A stretch of DNA of 20,788 bases, taken from IMG/VR virus record IMGVR_UViG_3300046450_002021, positions 1 through 20,788 of that record; one strand, given 5' to 3'. Shown here piece after piece: positions 15,472 through 20,788 of the stretch. Source of the stretch: a virus. Under the pieces are notes generated by a model, which did no database searches, was not told the origin of the DNA, and was given only the letters and a program-made list of their open reading frames with translations. Numbering within the stretch: position 1 is the first letter of the stretch; each line of letters begins with the position of its first letter. A program made the position numbers and the translations under genes.

Positions 15472-15966
15472 GTGTTAATACGTAATGTCGCACAAGCTGT
15501 TATAGATGGTACACGCAAAAATGTAAAACGCATTTTTGATACTTCGCAGAGACTTGTGCCAGTACGTACGGGGCGTTTAAAAAATTCTGGAAGAATCAAA
15601 CAAACTTCATCTGGAGCTGATATTTCGTATAACACACCTTATGCAGCAAAGATGGAATTTGGACAAGAAGCACAAGATTTCTCTAATGAAAGACATGTGA
15701 TTAAAGTTAAAGCAACTACTAGAAAGTCTTACGTTACTAAAGAAGGAACAATGGTCAAAGCGGCGGTTGTCCCAGCGCATGAACGAATTGTATTTGGCAG
15801 GTATATATCATTAAATCCTTTTACGGGTAAACCTGATATTAGATTGATACAGAAAACAAAAGCCTTCGAAGGCCGACATTTTGTAGGTAACGCAGTAAAG
15901 CAAGAAATACAACATCTCTCAGAGGACATAGAGTTCTTTGTTAAAAAGATAGACGGAAGGTTATAA
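15472..15966 (+). CDS. HK97 gp10-like head-tail completion protein
   Basis: Likely a neck or tail-completion protein acting after DNA filling. The 164-residue sequence shows the hallmarks of the HK97-gp10-like family: an N-terminal helix with VAQAVIDGTRKNVKRIFDTS, then LVPVRTGRLKNSGRI (28-42), ISYNTPYAAKMEFGQ (51-65) and a C-terminal FVGNAVKQEIQ helix (136-146). The family usually has about 110-150 residues, so length is normal. The start is GTG 15472 with no clear ribosome site, 14 bases after the phosphatase stop; a TATAAT at 15460-15465 just before it is probably chance. The stop shares a base with the next start. The family call rests on motif memory, not on a search. Confidence 0.72.
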   Translation: MLIRNVAQAVIDGTRKNVKRIFDTSQRLVPVRTGRLKNSGRIKQTSSGADISYNTPYAAKMEFGQEAQDFSNERHVIKVKATTRKSYVTKEGTMVKAAVVPAHERIVFGRYISLNPFTGKPDIRLIQKTKAFEGRHFVGNAVKQEIQHLSEDIEFFVKKIDGRL

Positions 15967-16175
15967 TGACTGAATTAAACATTTCAGATGATCAAAGATA
16001 TGTAATGGATCGAGCCAGAAGGCACGTAGGTCGCACGTTAACTCTTATTGAACAAGCAATTCCAGATGGTGATCTACAACGTGTAGTTAAAAAGCAACTT
16101 GAAAATATTTTGTATGATTTTAGAAATGATATTCTACAAATGCTATCCACACAACAGCAAGATACACATGTATAA
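15966..16175 (+). CDS. small helical protein of unknown function
   Basis: 69 residues, almost entirely alpha-helical, with charged amphipathic stretches (DRARRHVGRTLTLIEQAIP and LQRVVKKQLENILYDFRNDI). No cysteines, membrane segment or known family. The ATG shares a base with the stop of the gp10-like gene (TAATG) and the stop overlaps the next small ORF by 8 bases, so it belongs to the same coupled cluster. It could be a small adaptor or chaperone for the neck or procapsid, but this is only position-based. Confidence 0.65.
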   Translation: MTELNISDDQRYVMDRARRHVGRTLTLIEQAIPDGDLQRVVKKQLENILYDFRNDILQMLSTQQQDTHV

Positions 16176-16266
16176 AACATGTACTAATTGCGGCCATAAA
16201 GGACATATATCAACATTTACCAGAAATGGAAATTTTTTGATTTGTCCTAGCTGCGGGAGATACTAA
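16168..16266 (+). CDS. 32-residue zinc-ribbon micro-protein
   Basis: ATG 16168 opens 32 codons ending TAA 16264-16266, directly abutting the GTG of the protease gene. The peptide is one zinc ribbon: CTNCGHKG (5-12) and CPSCGRY (26-32), two CxxC knuckles 17 residues apart, with aromatic and polar residues between as expected. It overlaps the preceding gene by 8 bases and fills what would otherwise be an empty 91-base gap, which supports its reality. No strong ribosome site is seen, so it may rely on coupling. It could bind nucleic acid or an RNA polymerase-like partner; the specific role is unknown. Confidence 0.6.
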   Translation: MYKTCTNCGHKGHISTFTRNGNFLICPSCGRY

Positions 16267-19215
16267 GTGAATCAGTTCGAATTTATTCGTAATTATCGTA
16301 GTCTAGCAAATGAACGTCTAGACGATATAGAACTTCTTATGATGTATAAGGAACTTCAAACGCAGACTATAGGTACTCGATTAAGAGCTAGATTTGAAGC
16401 CAATAGACCAGATCGTTTAGATCAAGTCTTGGCTATTGATTCTGTTGCTCATGAGCTTCACAAAGAGTCTCGTAATGAAGTTGAGCCTGTTATGGCTGAT
16501 ATTTTTCCAGACGCTGATATTACATTTTTGAAAAAGGCACTTGACAAGCTAGCCGGTTTGGAGAGCGATGAAGCAAGCCCTTTAGCTGACGTCCGCAAGT
16601 TTACTCGCGGATATTTTACTAATCTTCTTAGTGAAGATGATTCAATAATGCTATTAGAAAAGCAAGTTGGCAAAACGTCTGGTGATGACATAGGCGATGT
16701 TTTGGCTGAGTACGAACGACATTATGTTGCTGGTATTGCTTCACCAGGAGAAATACTTACTCTTCACCGAGCAGACCCAGCTAATGAAATGTATCGCCAG
16801 GCAGTAAAAGATGGAAAATTTGACGAAGAAGAAAATGAGCCCGTAATTGTAGGTGGTCCAGCATCAGTAGAATTAATTGATCGCCAAGGACACCTTATTA
16901 CTACAGCAGCACTTACTAAAGCTTTTGTAAACCACATGAAAAATGTGCGTACGCGTAATATTATGATTATGCATTCAGATGTGCAAGTTGGGTGGCCGTT
17001 GCCGGCTTACATCAATAAAGGTGGCGAAGTATTTAAATCTGGCGTAGACGAAAAAGGTTTATGGCTTATTTCTGAACTTCGTAATGATACTAAGATTGCA
17101 AAGAAAACGGCCGAAGAAGTTAAAAAAGGTGTTCTTAAGAGTTATTCTATAGCCGGTACAGCCGGTAATATTGAGTACGTTGAAAAAGGTGGCAAAAGTT
17201 TCATGCAGGTTAATGATTTGGAGCTAGCCGAGACTACAATTTGTGAAACCGGTGTTAATCAAGGAGCTTTTTTTAATATGCTTAAGAGTATAGATACAGC
17301 CCGCGCTGATCTAAGTCTTTTGTTAAACTCATTTGATGATTCGGTTCTTCTTACGGGATACGGCGTAGTAGTAGAAAAAGCAACAGGTACAGTAGTTATT
17401 GTGTCTGATACTAAGAGCATGATTACAGATCAATTGCAACTTCAACTTGAAGAAATGCTTCCGCTTGGCACCCTTATAGCGGTAAAGAGCGTTAGCAAAC
17501 TTGAAGAATTCATTCCCATATATAAGACAAGTATTACTGGTCTTTGGAAAACTGAAGTAGAAACAGAAACTGAATTAAAATCAGAATCTAGTGGTTCTTT
17601 AAAACTTGAAAAAGATGAAGTAAATTATGTAGCAGTAGCTTTAACTGGAAACTCATGCGCATACTGCCATAATTTCAACAAAGATGGTACATGTGATAAA
17701 GTACAAGGCGCTATAAGCTCTGGTGGCTACTGTGAACAGTATGACGGCAAAGAAGATAGGGCCGTGGAAAATCCTTTTATAGAAACAGAAATTGGTACGG
17801 TTACACATAAGAAAAATGGAATACGTAAAACTAGCTCTGGACGTCCAAGACGACCTAATTTAGTTGCATCATCGCGTAATCCAAACTTTCCAAAACGATG
17901 GGTATTACCCGCGACGCGTAGTGCGCAGGAGGCTAAAATGTCTGGTCCGGAAGAATTAAAAAAGTGGGTAGAAAACATTCAAAAAGCATCAGCAATGCCG
18001 CAAGTTCCTCAGCCAGGTGGTCAAAATCAACGTTCGGCTATGCCTAAAATTCCAAAACCTGGAGGGGGCGGACCTGCAAATAAAGATTTAGTGCCACTAT
18101 CTGGAGATCCCCAGCATCCAGTTCGCTGGGTTTTACCCAAAGACGCTCCTCAAAGTCCTAAACAGACTCCTATTAATCAAAATCCACCTGCCGGTAGGCA
18201 GGCTGCACAAGAAAAAGCTAATGTAGTTAGGCAACAGGGCCTAGCCGGCGGCGGTACTCAAGCACCAAGCCAACATGAGCGTTGGGCTAACGGCGGACAA
18301 GCCTACGATGACGGAAGAGAAACTGATTTTGCAGAACTTGGCGATCAGGGATCTACTGGCGACTTTGAAGGTCAAGGTTTCCGAAACCCTGACCCAGATT
18401 TACTTCAAGAGCGTAGAAACACAATTCGTGGTCAAGCGCAAACTAGTAGACTTGATTCAGATCAAAGCCTAGGTGGTGCCGGTAGCTTGAGTAGGGAGTT
18501 TAGGCCAGAGGCTGGCTCTATGCTTGCCGAATCATATGCTGAATCTGATCTTACGGCAGATAATTCAGATATAACTGAAGATGAATATAACCGTGCTCAG
18601 TCAGCAATATTTGCTCTTCTTCATGAAATAGAAAATGACGCAAATGATCCAGGTGATTATGATGCGCAGGCTAACTGGCTTGAGTCTGGGCAAGAGGAGC
18701 TCATGCGTCGTGCAAGCAGGTATATGGAAGCTCGCGGAATTCGGCCAGACAGCGAAGCATATTGGGTTGTAGATGCTTTTATGCCTGACGTTTCAGATAT
18801 AATCTACAACAATCTTACAAGAATGTCTGATCAAGAAATGCGGGACGAGGGGAGCATACGCAGGGGCGAGTATGCTCGCGACGAAGATTGGGCGCGATCT
18901 GATGGAGGAACAATGTCACGTGTAGAAAACTTACGAGCATGGTTGGTTAAGAGTGAATCTAGCGACGCTGATTACGATTATGAACGTAATTCAGACTACG
19001 AAAACGATAAAGGCACCGCTGTGCAGAAACTAGAGCTTTGGAAATATGCTAATGAACCTGCTGTGGGCTCTTATGACAAGCGTGAAAAAGCAAAACGTGT
19101 ATTTTTAGACGAAGAAGGTTTCCCAAAGGATGAAGAAACTAAGAGCGATAACGACTATGATAAGGTAGACAAAAAGCCTTGGAGTGTAAACCAAAGCGGA
19201 AACGAGGCCAATTAA
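16267..19215 (+). CDS. XkdF-family prohead serine protease with HiPIP-like insert and scaffold-like C-terminal half
   Basis: Capsid maturation protease fused to a long assembly region. 982 residues. 1-190: helical domain of unknown type. 193-340: XkdF-like protease fold (VIVGGPASVELIDRQGHLI, then IMIMHSDVQVG with His236, LKSYSIAG with Ser292/Ser294 as candidate catalytic residues). 464-489: Cys464-x2-Cys467-x8-Cys476-x12-Cys489 ending GGYCEQY, resembling HiPIP-type Fe-S sites. 520-760: Pro/Gly/Gln-rich, low complexity, with RWVLP at 544 and 621. 765-895: helical. The tail is very acidic. GTG start with GGGAGA upstream. An internal ribosome site and ATG at 17938 may yield a separate scaffold product. 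Normal XkdF proteins are shorter, so the C-terminal half looks like a fused second gene. Confidence 0.85.
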   Translation: MNQFEFIRNYRSLANERLDDIELLMMYKELQTQTIGTRLRARFEANRPDRLDQVLAIDSVAHELHKESRNEVEPVMADIFPDADITFLKKALDKLAGLESDEASPLADVRKFTRGYFTNLLSEDDSIMLLEKQVGKTSGDDIGDVLAEYERHYVAGIASPGEILTLHRADPANEMYRQAVKDGKFDEEENEPVIVGGPASVELIDRQGHLITTAALTKAFVNHMKNVRTRNIMIMHSDVQVGWPLPAYINKGGEVFKSGVDEKGLWLISELRNDTKIAKKTAEEVKKGVLKSYSIAGTAGNIEYVEKGGKSFMQVNDLELAETTICETGVNQGAFFNMLKSIDTARADLSLLLNSFDDSVLLTGYGVVVEKATGTVVIVSDTKSMITDQLQLQLEEMLPLGTLIAVKSVSKLEEFIPIYKTSITGLWKTEVETETELKSESSGSLKLEKDEVNYVAVALTGNSCAYCHNFNKDGTCDKVQGAISSGGYCEQYDGKEDRAVENPFIETEIGTVTHKKNGIRKTSSGRPRRPNLVASSRNPNFPKRWVLPATRSAQEAKMSGPEELKKWVENIQKASAMPQVPQPGGQNQRSAMPKIPKPGGGGPANKDLVPLSGDPQHPVRWVLPKDAPQSPKQTPINQNPPAGRQAAQEKANVVRQQGLAGGGTQAPSQHERWANGGQAYDDGRETDFAELGDQGSTGDFEGQGFRNPDPDLLQERRNTIRGQAQTSRLDSDQSLGGAGSLSREFRPEAGSMLAESYAESDLTADNSDITEDEYNRAQSAIFALLHEIENDANDPGDYDAQANWLESGQEELMRRASRYMEARGIRPDSEAYWVVDAFMPDVSDIIYNNLTRMSDQEMRDEGSIRRGEYARDEDWARSDGGTMSRVENLRAWLVKSESSDADYDYERNSDYENDKGTAVQKLELWKYANEPAVGSYDKREKAKRVFLDEEGFPKDEETKSDNDYDKVDKKPWSVNQSGNEAN
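17927..17991 (+). repeat. copy 2 of duplicated ribosome site and N-terminal tag, inside protease gene
   Basis: AGGAGGCTAAA-ATG plus the next 17 codons matches 13411-13475 (47 of 54 coding bases, 10 of 11 upstream bases identical by eye). Here the copy is in frame inside the 982-residue ORF, and its upstream bases keep the ideal ribosome-site sequence even though they are translated as AQEAK. Confidence 0.85.
17938..19215 (+). CDS. probable nested in-frame scaffold-like protein
   Basis: Candidate internal translation product of the protease gene. AGGAGG (17927-17932) lies 5 bases before ATG 17938, which is codon 558, in frame; this is one of the best ribosome sites in the window. The product would be 425 residues: a tag helix (1-18), a Pro/Gly/Gln-rich linker (about 19-200), a helical domain (about 208-340) and an acidic tail. 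This fits known nested scaffolds such as lambda Nu3 inside gene C, which also share the protease's C-terminus. That a separate gene in the same genome starts with the same ribosome site and tag makes chance less likely. No experimental evidence is available here. Confidence 0.55.
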   Translation: MSGPEELKKWVENIQKASAMPQVPQPGGQNQRSAMPKIPKPGGGGPANKDLVPLSGDPQHPVRWVLPKDAPQSPKQTPINQNPPAGRQAAQEKANVVRQQGLAGGGTQAPSQHERWANGGQAYDDGRETDFAELGDQGSTGDFEGQGFRNPDPDLLQERRNTIRGQAQTSRLDSDQSLGGAGSLSREFRPEAGSMLAESYAESDLTADNSDITEDEYNRAQSAIFALLHEIENDANDPGDYDAQANWLESGQEELMRRASRYMEARGIRPDSEAYWVVDAFMPDVSDIIYNNLTRMSDQEMRDEGSIRRGEYARDEDWARSDGGTMSRVENLRAWLVKSESSDADYDYERNSDYENDKGTAVQKLELWKYANEPAVGSYDKREKAKRVFLDEEGFPKDEETKSDNDYDKVDKKPWSVNQSGNEAN

Positions 19216-19448
19216 TGACGGAAACAAATACGGGAGTCGAATATGTACCCGCGGAAGTAGTTGACTACTTAATTATGGTTACTTTAGATGACGGCTGTGT
19301 ATTTAAAATGGTAACGGAAGACAAAAAAGTTGATGGTTGGATGGTAGATTTTCCAAATGGTTTTAATGTAATGTGTCCGCACGGTTTTAGCGACGGGATT
19401 AGTCCAATTGAGGGAGGTACCGATTATGTTAGCCAAATTGTTGAATAA
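19215..19448 (+). CDS. small protein of unknown function
   Basis: 77 residues from ATG 19215, which shares a base with the protease stop (TAATG); the frame extends upstream to 19179 but only inside the protease gene. The sequence is a probable small beta-rich domain (VVDYLIMVTLDDGCVFKMVT, DGWMVDFPNGFNVMCPHGFS) with two cysteines at 38 and 57 and no recognised family. The last 23 bases overlap the membrane-peptide ORF. It sits between the protease and capsid genes, where decoration or stabilisation proteins often occur, but nothing confirms that role. Confidence 0.65.
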   Translation: MTETNTGVEYVPAEVVDYLIMVTLDDGCVFKMVTEDKKVDGWMVDFPNGFNVMCPHGFSDGISPIEGGTDYVSQIVE

Positions 19449-19560
19449 GAAAATTTTATTAATTTTGGCTGGATTACTTACGGCTCTTGCCGCAGTAGTT
19501 CAAAGCCTTCGCAAGCTAAGGAGAAAACATGCAGATGCAACCAGGACCGATTTTATTTAA
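19426..19560 (+). CDS. 44-residue single-span membrane peptide
   Basis: ATG 19426 is preceded by GGGAGG at 19412-19417 at good spacing. The peptide runs 44 codons to TAA 19558-19560. It has a short basic N-terminus (MLAKLLNKK), one hydrophobic stretch (ILLILAGLLTALAAVV, 10-25) and a strongly basic tail (RKLRRKH). This is the profile of a small inner-membrane protein; such peptides in phages can be holin-like, anti-holin or membrane-targeting, but a single-span 44-mer is not diagnostic. It overlaps the gene upstream by 23 bases and the one downstream by 32. Its position in the capsid block is odd for a lysis gene. Confidence 0.6.
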   Translation: MLAKLLNKKILLILAGLLTALAAVVQSLRKLRRKHADATRTDFI

Positions 19561-19894
19561 TGCCATTAGTGGCATGTTTATGCAAATCCGGGGGAAAATT
19601 CCGGATACAGGTCAGCTAGTATGCTCAGAAGAATCAGAATATTTTGAAGGTGCTTTAACTTCTGAAACAGCTGAAGAAGCACTTGAATCACAAGATCTCA
19701 GTAATTGGGTGCAAGTACAAGATCCACAACAAATCAAAGGCGTCTTTTATGACGGTAGAGGTTGGACAATGGGATTTTCAAGCGGCAAAGACAAAACTAT
19801 AATATTAACTGAAGATGAGAAAGTTTATTACAATTTTTTAGCTTTTTTATTCGAAAAAGAACAAAAAGAAACACTACTTCTTAGTACAAAGTAA
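19529..19894 (+). CDS. protein of unknown function before capsid gene
   Basis: 121 residues with AAGGAG about 8 bases before the ATG. The N-terminal MQMQPGPILFNAISGMFMQI could be a hydrophobic helix. The rest is a mixed alpha/beta sequence with acidic helices (SETAEEALESQDLSNWVQVQ) and beta-like VFYDGRGWTMGFSSG and KTIILTEDEKVYYNFLAFLF. No family is recognised. It is the last gene before the terminator at 19958 and closes the protease operon. A head-completion or decoration role is possible by position only. Confidence 0.65.
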   Translation: MQMQPGPILFNAISGMFMQIRGKIPDTGQLVCSEESEYFEGALTSETAEEALESQDLSNWVQVQDPQQIKGVFYDGRGWTMGFSSGKDKTIILTEDEKVYYNFLAFLFEKEQKETLLLSTK

Positions 19895-19921
19895 TAAAAT
19901 ACGAAACATAGTTATATACGG

Positions 19922-19927
19922 TATAAT
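19922..19927 (+). promoter_or_regulatory. TATAAT box in the gap before the capsid gene
   Basis: A perfect -10-like hexamer lies in the 138-base non-coding gap 19895-20032, in the context TATACGGTATAATACTATA. No TTGACA-like -35 lies 16-18 bases upstream. The local context resembles the TATAAT at 13788 (both have TATA, then CG, then the hexamer). A start near 19934 would make a transcript that meets the terminator about 25 bases later. Confidence 0.4.
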
Positions 19928-19957
19928 ACTATATAGACAAATGAATAGCAGAGTATG

Positions 19958-19990
19958 AAGCAGCTAGAAAATGCTAGCTGCTTTTTATTT
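19958..19990 (+). terminator. strong intrinsic terminator
   Basis: AAGCAGCTAG (19958-19967) pairs perfectly with CTAGCTGCTT (19974-19983) around a 6-base loop, and the T-rich stretch TTTTTATTT (19982-19990) follows. This is the clearest rho-independent terminator in the window and separates the protease operon from the capsid gene. Because a TATAAT box lies just upstream, it could also end a short RNA or attenuate capsid transcription. Confidence 0.85.
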
Positions 19991-20005
19991 GCAAAAGAAA
20001 AAATT

Positions 20006-20025
20006 GCCCTGAAGGGCGAGGAGGT
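20006..20025 (+). promoter_or_regulatory. leader hairpin and ribosome site of capsid gene
   Basis: GCCC-TGAA-GGGC (20006-20017) forms a tight 4-bp GC stem with a 4-base loop. The purine-rich site GAGGAGG (20018-20024) follows, 8 bases before ATG 20033. Small stable hairpins just 5' of the ribosome site can protect highly expressed phage mRNAs. The function is inferred. Confidence 0.5.
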
Positions 20026-20032
20026 ATTGAGT

Positions 20033-20788
20033 ATGACTGGTGAGAGCAACATGAACGAAGGTGTGTTCCTAGCATTGAGCGCGTTGTCTGAGACAATGGG
20101 TAAGTTGGAAGGATATTTTGCGAAAGCGGAAGAACTGGAAGTTCAAAAGTCTGAGGCTGAATTAAAGAAAGCCGAAGAGATCCTTAAGTCCGATGAGCAG
20201 GCTCTATTGATTAAGAGTGTCACTGACGCGGTTGTCGAAAGTTTGGGTCTAGCAAAGGCTGGTATGGTTGACGGCAAGACGGAGACCAGTGTAAGTGGTG
20301 GGGCGCAGTGGCCGATGGCTTCACGACCCGATGACGGCGATGGTGAAACTGGCGCGGGCGAAACTTTGTCAAACCCGACGTCTGATGCACAGCACCCGAT
20401 TGTCGCAGCCCACGACGGTACCGAATACAAGAAAGAGTACCCAATGGAAGAAGAAGAAAAAGACAAGGACACTGAGATGTTCAAGTCTATGCAAGAAACC
20501 ATTGCTGAGCTCAAAAAGCAACTTGATGGCATGTCTGATGGAAAAGAAGCTGAAATTAAGAAGTCTAACGACGACTTGGTGCGTAAGCTTGGTTTCCGTG
20601 AAGAGCGTTCAAGCGCACCTCGTTTGGCCGGTCGCGGAATCACCACAGGTGATGTACAAATTGCTAAATCCGCGGATGTTGAAGACGTTACTGCGGCTCT
20701 CTCAGAGATCCCTTACCGTCAACTACGTGAGTGGGAAGAGCAACTCAAGAAAGGCAACACGGAAGGAATTCCGACGGAACTACTTGCT
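20033..20788 (+). CDS. probable major capsid protein precursor with scaffold-like N-terminus (partial)
   Basis: 252 codons are visible and the frame is open at the window edge, so the C-terminus is missing. The first 70 residues are a Glu/Lys/Ala-rich coiled coil (LEGYFAKAEELEVQKSEAEL and onward). Residues about 85-145 are acidic and disordered, then come a second helix (MFKSMQETIAELKKQL) and a more ordered part from about 190 (RAPR-like SSAPRLAGRGITTG, YRQLREWEEQLKKG). Long helical prodomains of this type act as built-in scaffolds and are cut off by the prohead protease. Position after an XkdF protease and the strong ribosome site support a capsid gene. Codon use is richer in C- and G-ending codons than its neighbours, as expected for high expression. 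A separate scaffold gene is the main alternative. Confidence 0.6.
   Translation, partial: MTGESNMNEGVFLALSALSETMGKLEGYFAKAEELEVQKSEAELKKAEEILKSDEQALLIKSVTDAVVESLGLAKAGMVDGKTETSVSGGAQWPMASRPDDGDGETGAGETLSNPTSDAQHPIVAAHDGTEYKKEYPMEEEEKDKDTEMFKSMQETIAELKKQLDGMSDGKEAEIKKSNDDLVRKLGFREERSSAPRLAGRGITTGDVQIAKSADVEDVTAALSEIPYRQLREWEEQLKKGNTEGIPTELLA

Noticed and set aside
19895-20032. tRNA gene in the gap before the capsid gene
   Set aside because: The only stable stem is a single terminator hairpin with a T-run; no cloverleaf or acceptor CCA is seen.
20143-20646. Minus-strand open frame of 167 codons, Ser-rich
   Set aside because: It is opposite the capsid precursor gene, whose strong ribosome site and coiled-coil sequence are convincing; the Ser-rich composition is the antisense of Glu/Lys/Ala codons.

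Overview
The window is about 20.8 kb of a tailed double-stranded DNA phage genome (Caudoviricetes-type). All genes lie on the + strand and are packed head to tail, many with 1-32 base overlaps. The large terminase, the portal and an XkdF-family prohead protease identify it as a virus. Shine-Dalgarno sites (AAGGAG, GGAGG), TATAAT boxes and an intrinsic terminator point to a bacterial host that I cannot name. Base composition is AT-rich, except for the last gene, which uses more C- and G-ending codons. I saw no integrase, tRNA, CRISPR array or insertion sequence.

Layout. (1) Positions 1-2663: end of a replication/recombination block, with the tail of an unknown gene, a PD-(D/E)XK nuclease, two helical proteins of unknown function, a RuvC-like resolvase and a four-cysteine protein. 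(2) 2758-5264: a small unknown gene, then small and large terminase subunits. (3) 5261-8746: class I ribonucleotide reductase NrdA and NrdB, with a 47-residue Cys/His-rich small ORF between them; this nucleotide-metabolism pair splits the packaging genes from the portal. (4) 8773-13742: an unknown coiled-coil gene, a portal protein with two putative zinc sites, a 736-residue protein with a 2H-phosphoesterase-like domain, and a small basic protein. (5) 13860-16266: a metallophosphoesterase with an N-terminal helix-turn-helix, a HAD deoxynucleotidase-like protein, an HK97-gp10-like head/tail completion protein, and small ORFs including a 32-residue zinc ribbon. (6) 16267-20788: a 982-residue XkdF-type protease, small unknown genes, a 44-residue membrane peptide, a terminator, and the start of the probable major capsid precursor.

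How the genes fit together: the nuclease and resolvase would process replicating or branched DNA. The reductase (and perhaps the HAD phosphatase) would adjust deoxynucleotide pools. The terminase packages DNA through the portal into a procapsid matured by the protease.

The most interesting signal is an internal ribosome-binding site and in-frame ATG at 17938 inside the protease gene. It predicts a nested 425-residue product, as in the lambda C/Nu3 protease-scaffold arrangement. Its first 18 residues and its ribosome-binding site are duplicated at the start of the separate small gene at 13422, which suggests a shared procapsid-targeting tag. Other notable points are a Tyr-Gly-Gly helix-turn-helix shared by the small terminase and the metallophosphoesterase, Cys-rich metal sites across the packaging machinery, a 2H domain with one lost histidine, and a promoter-like box followed by a strong terminator just before the capsid gene.
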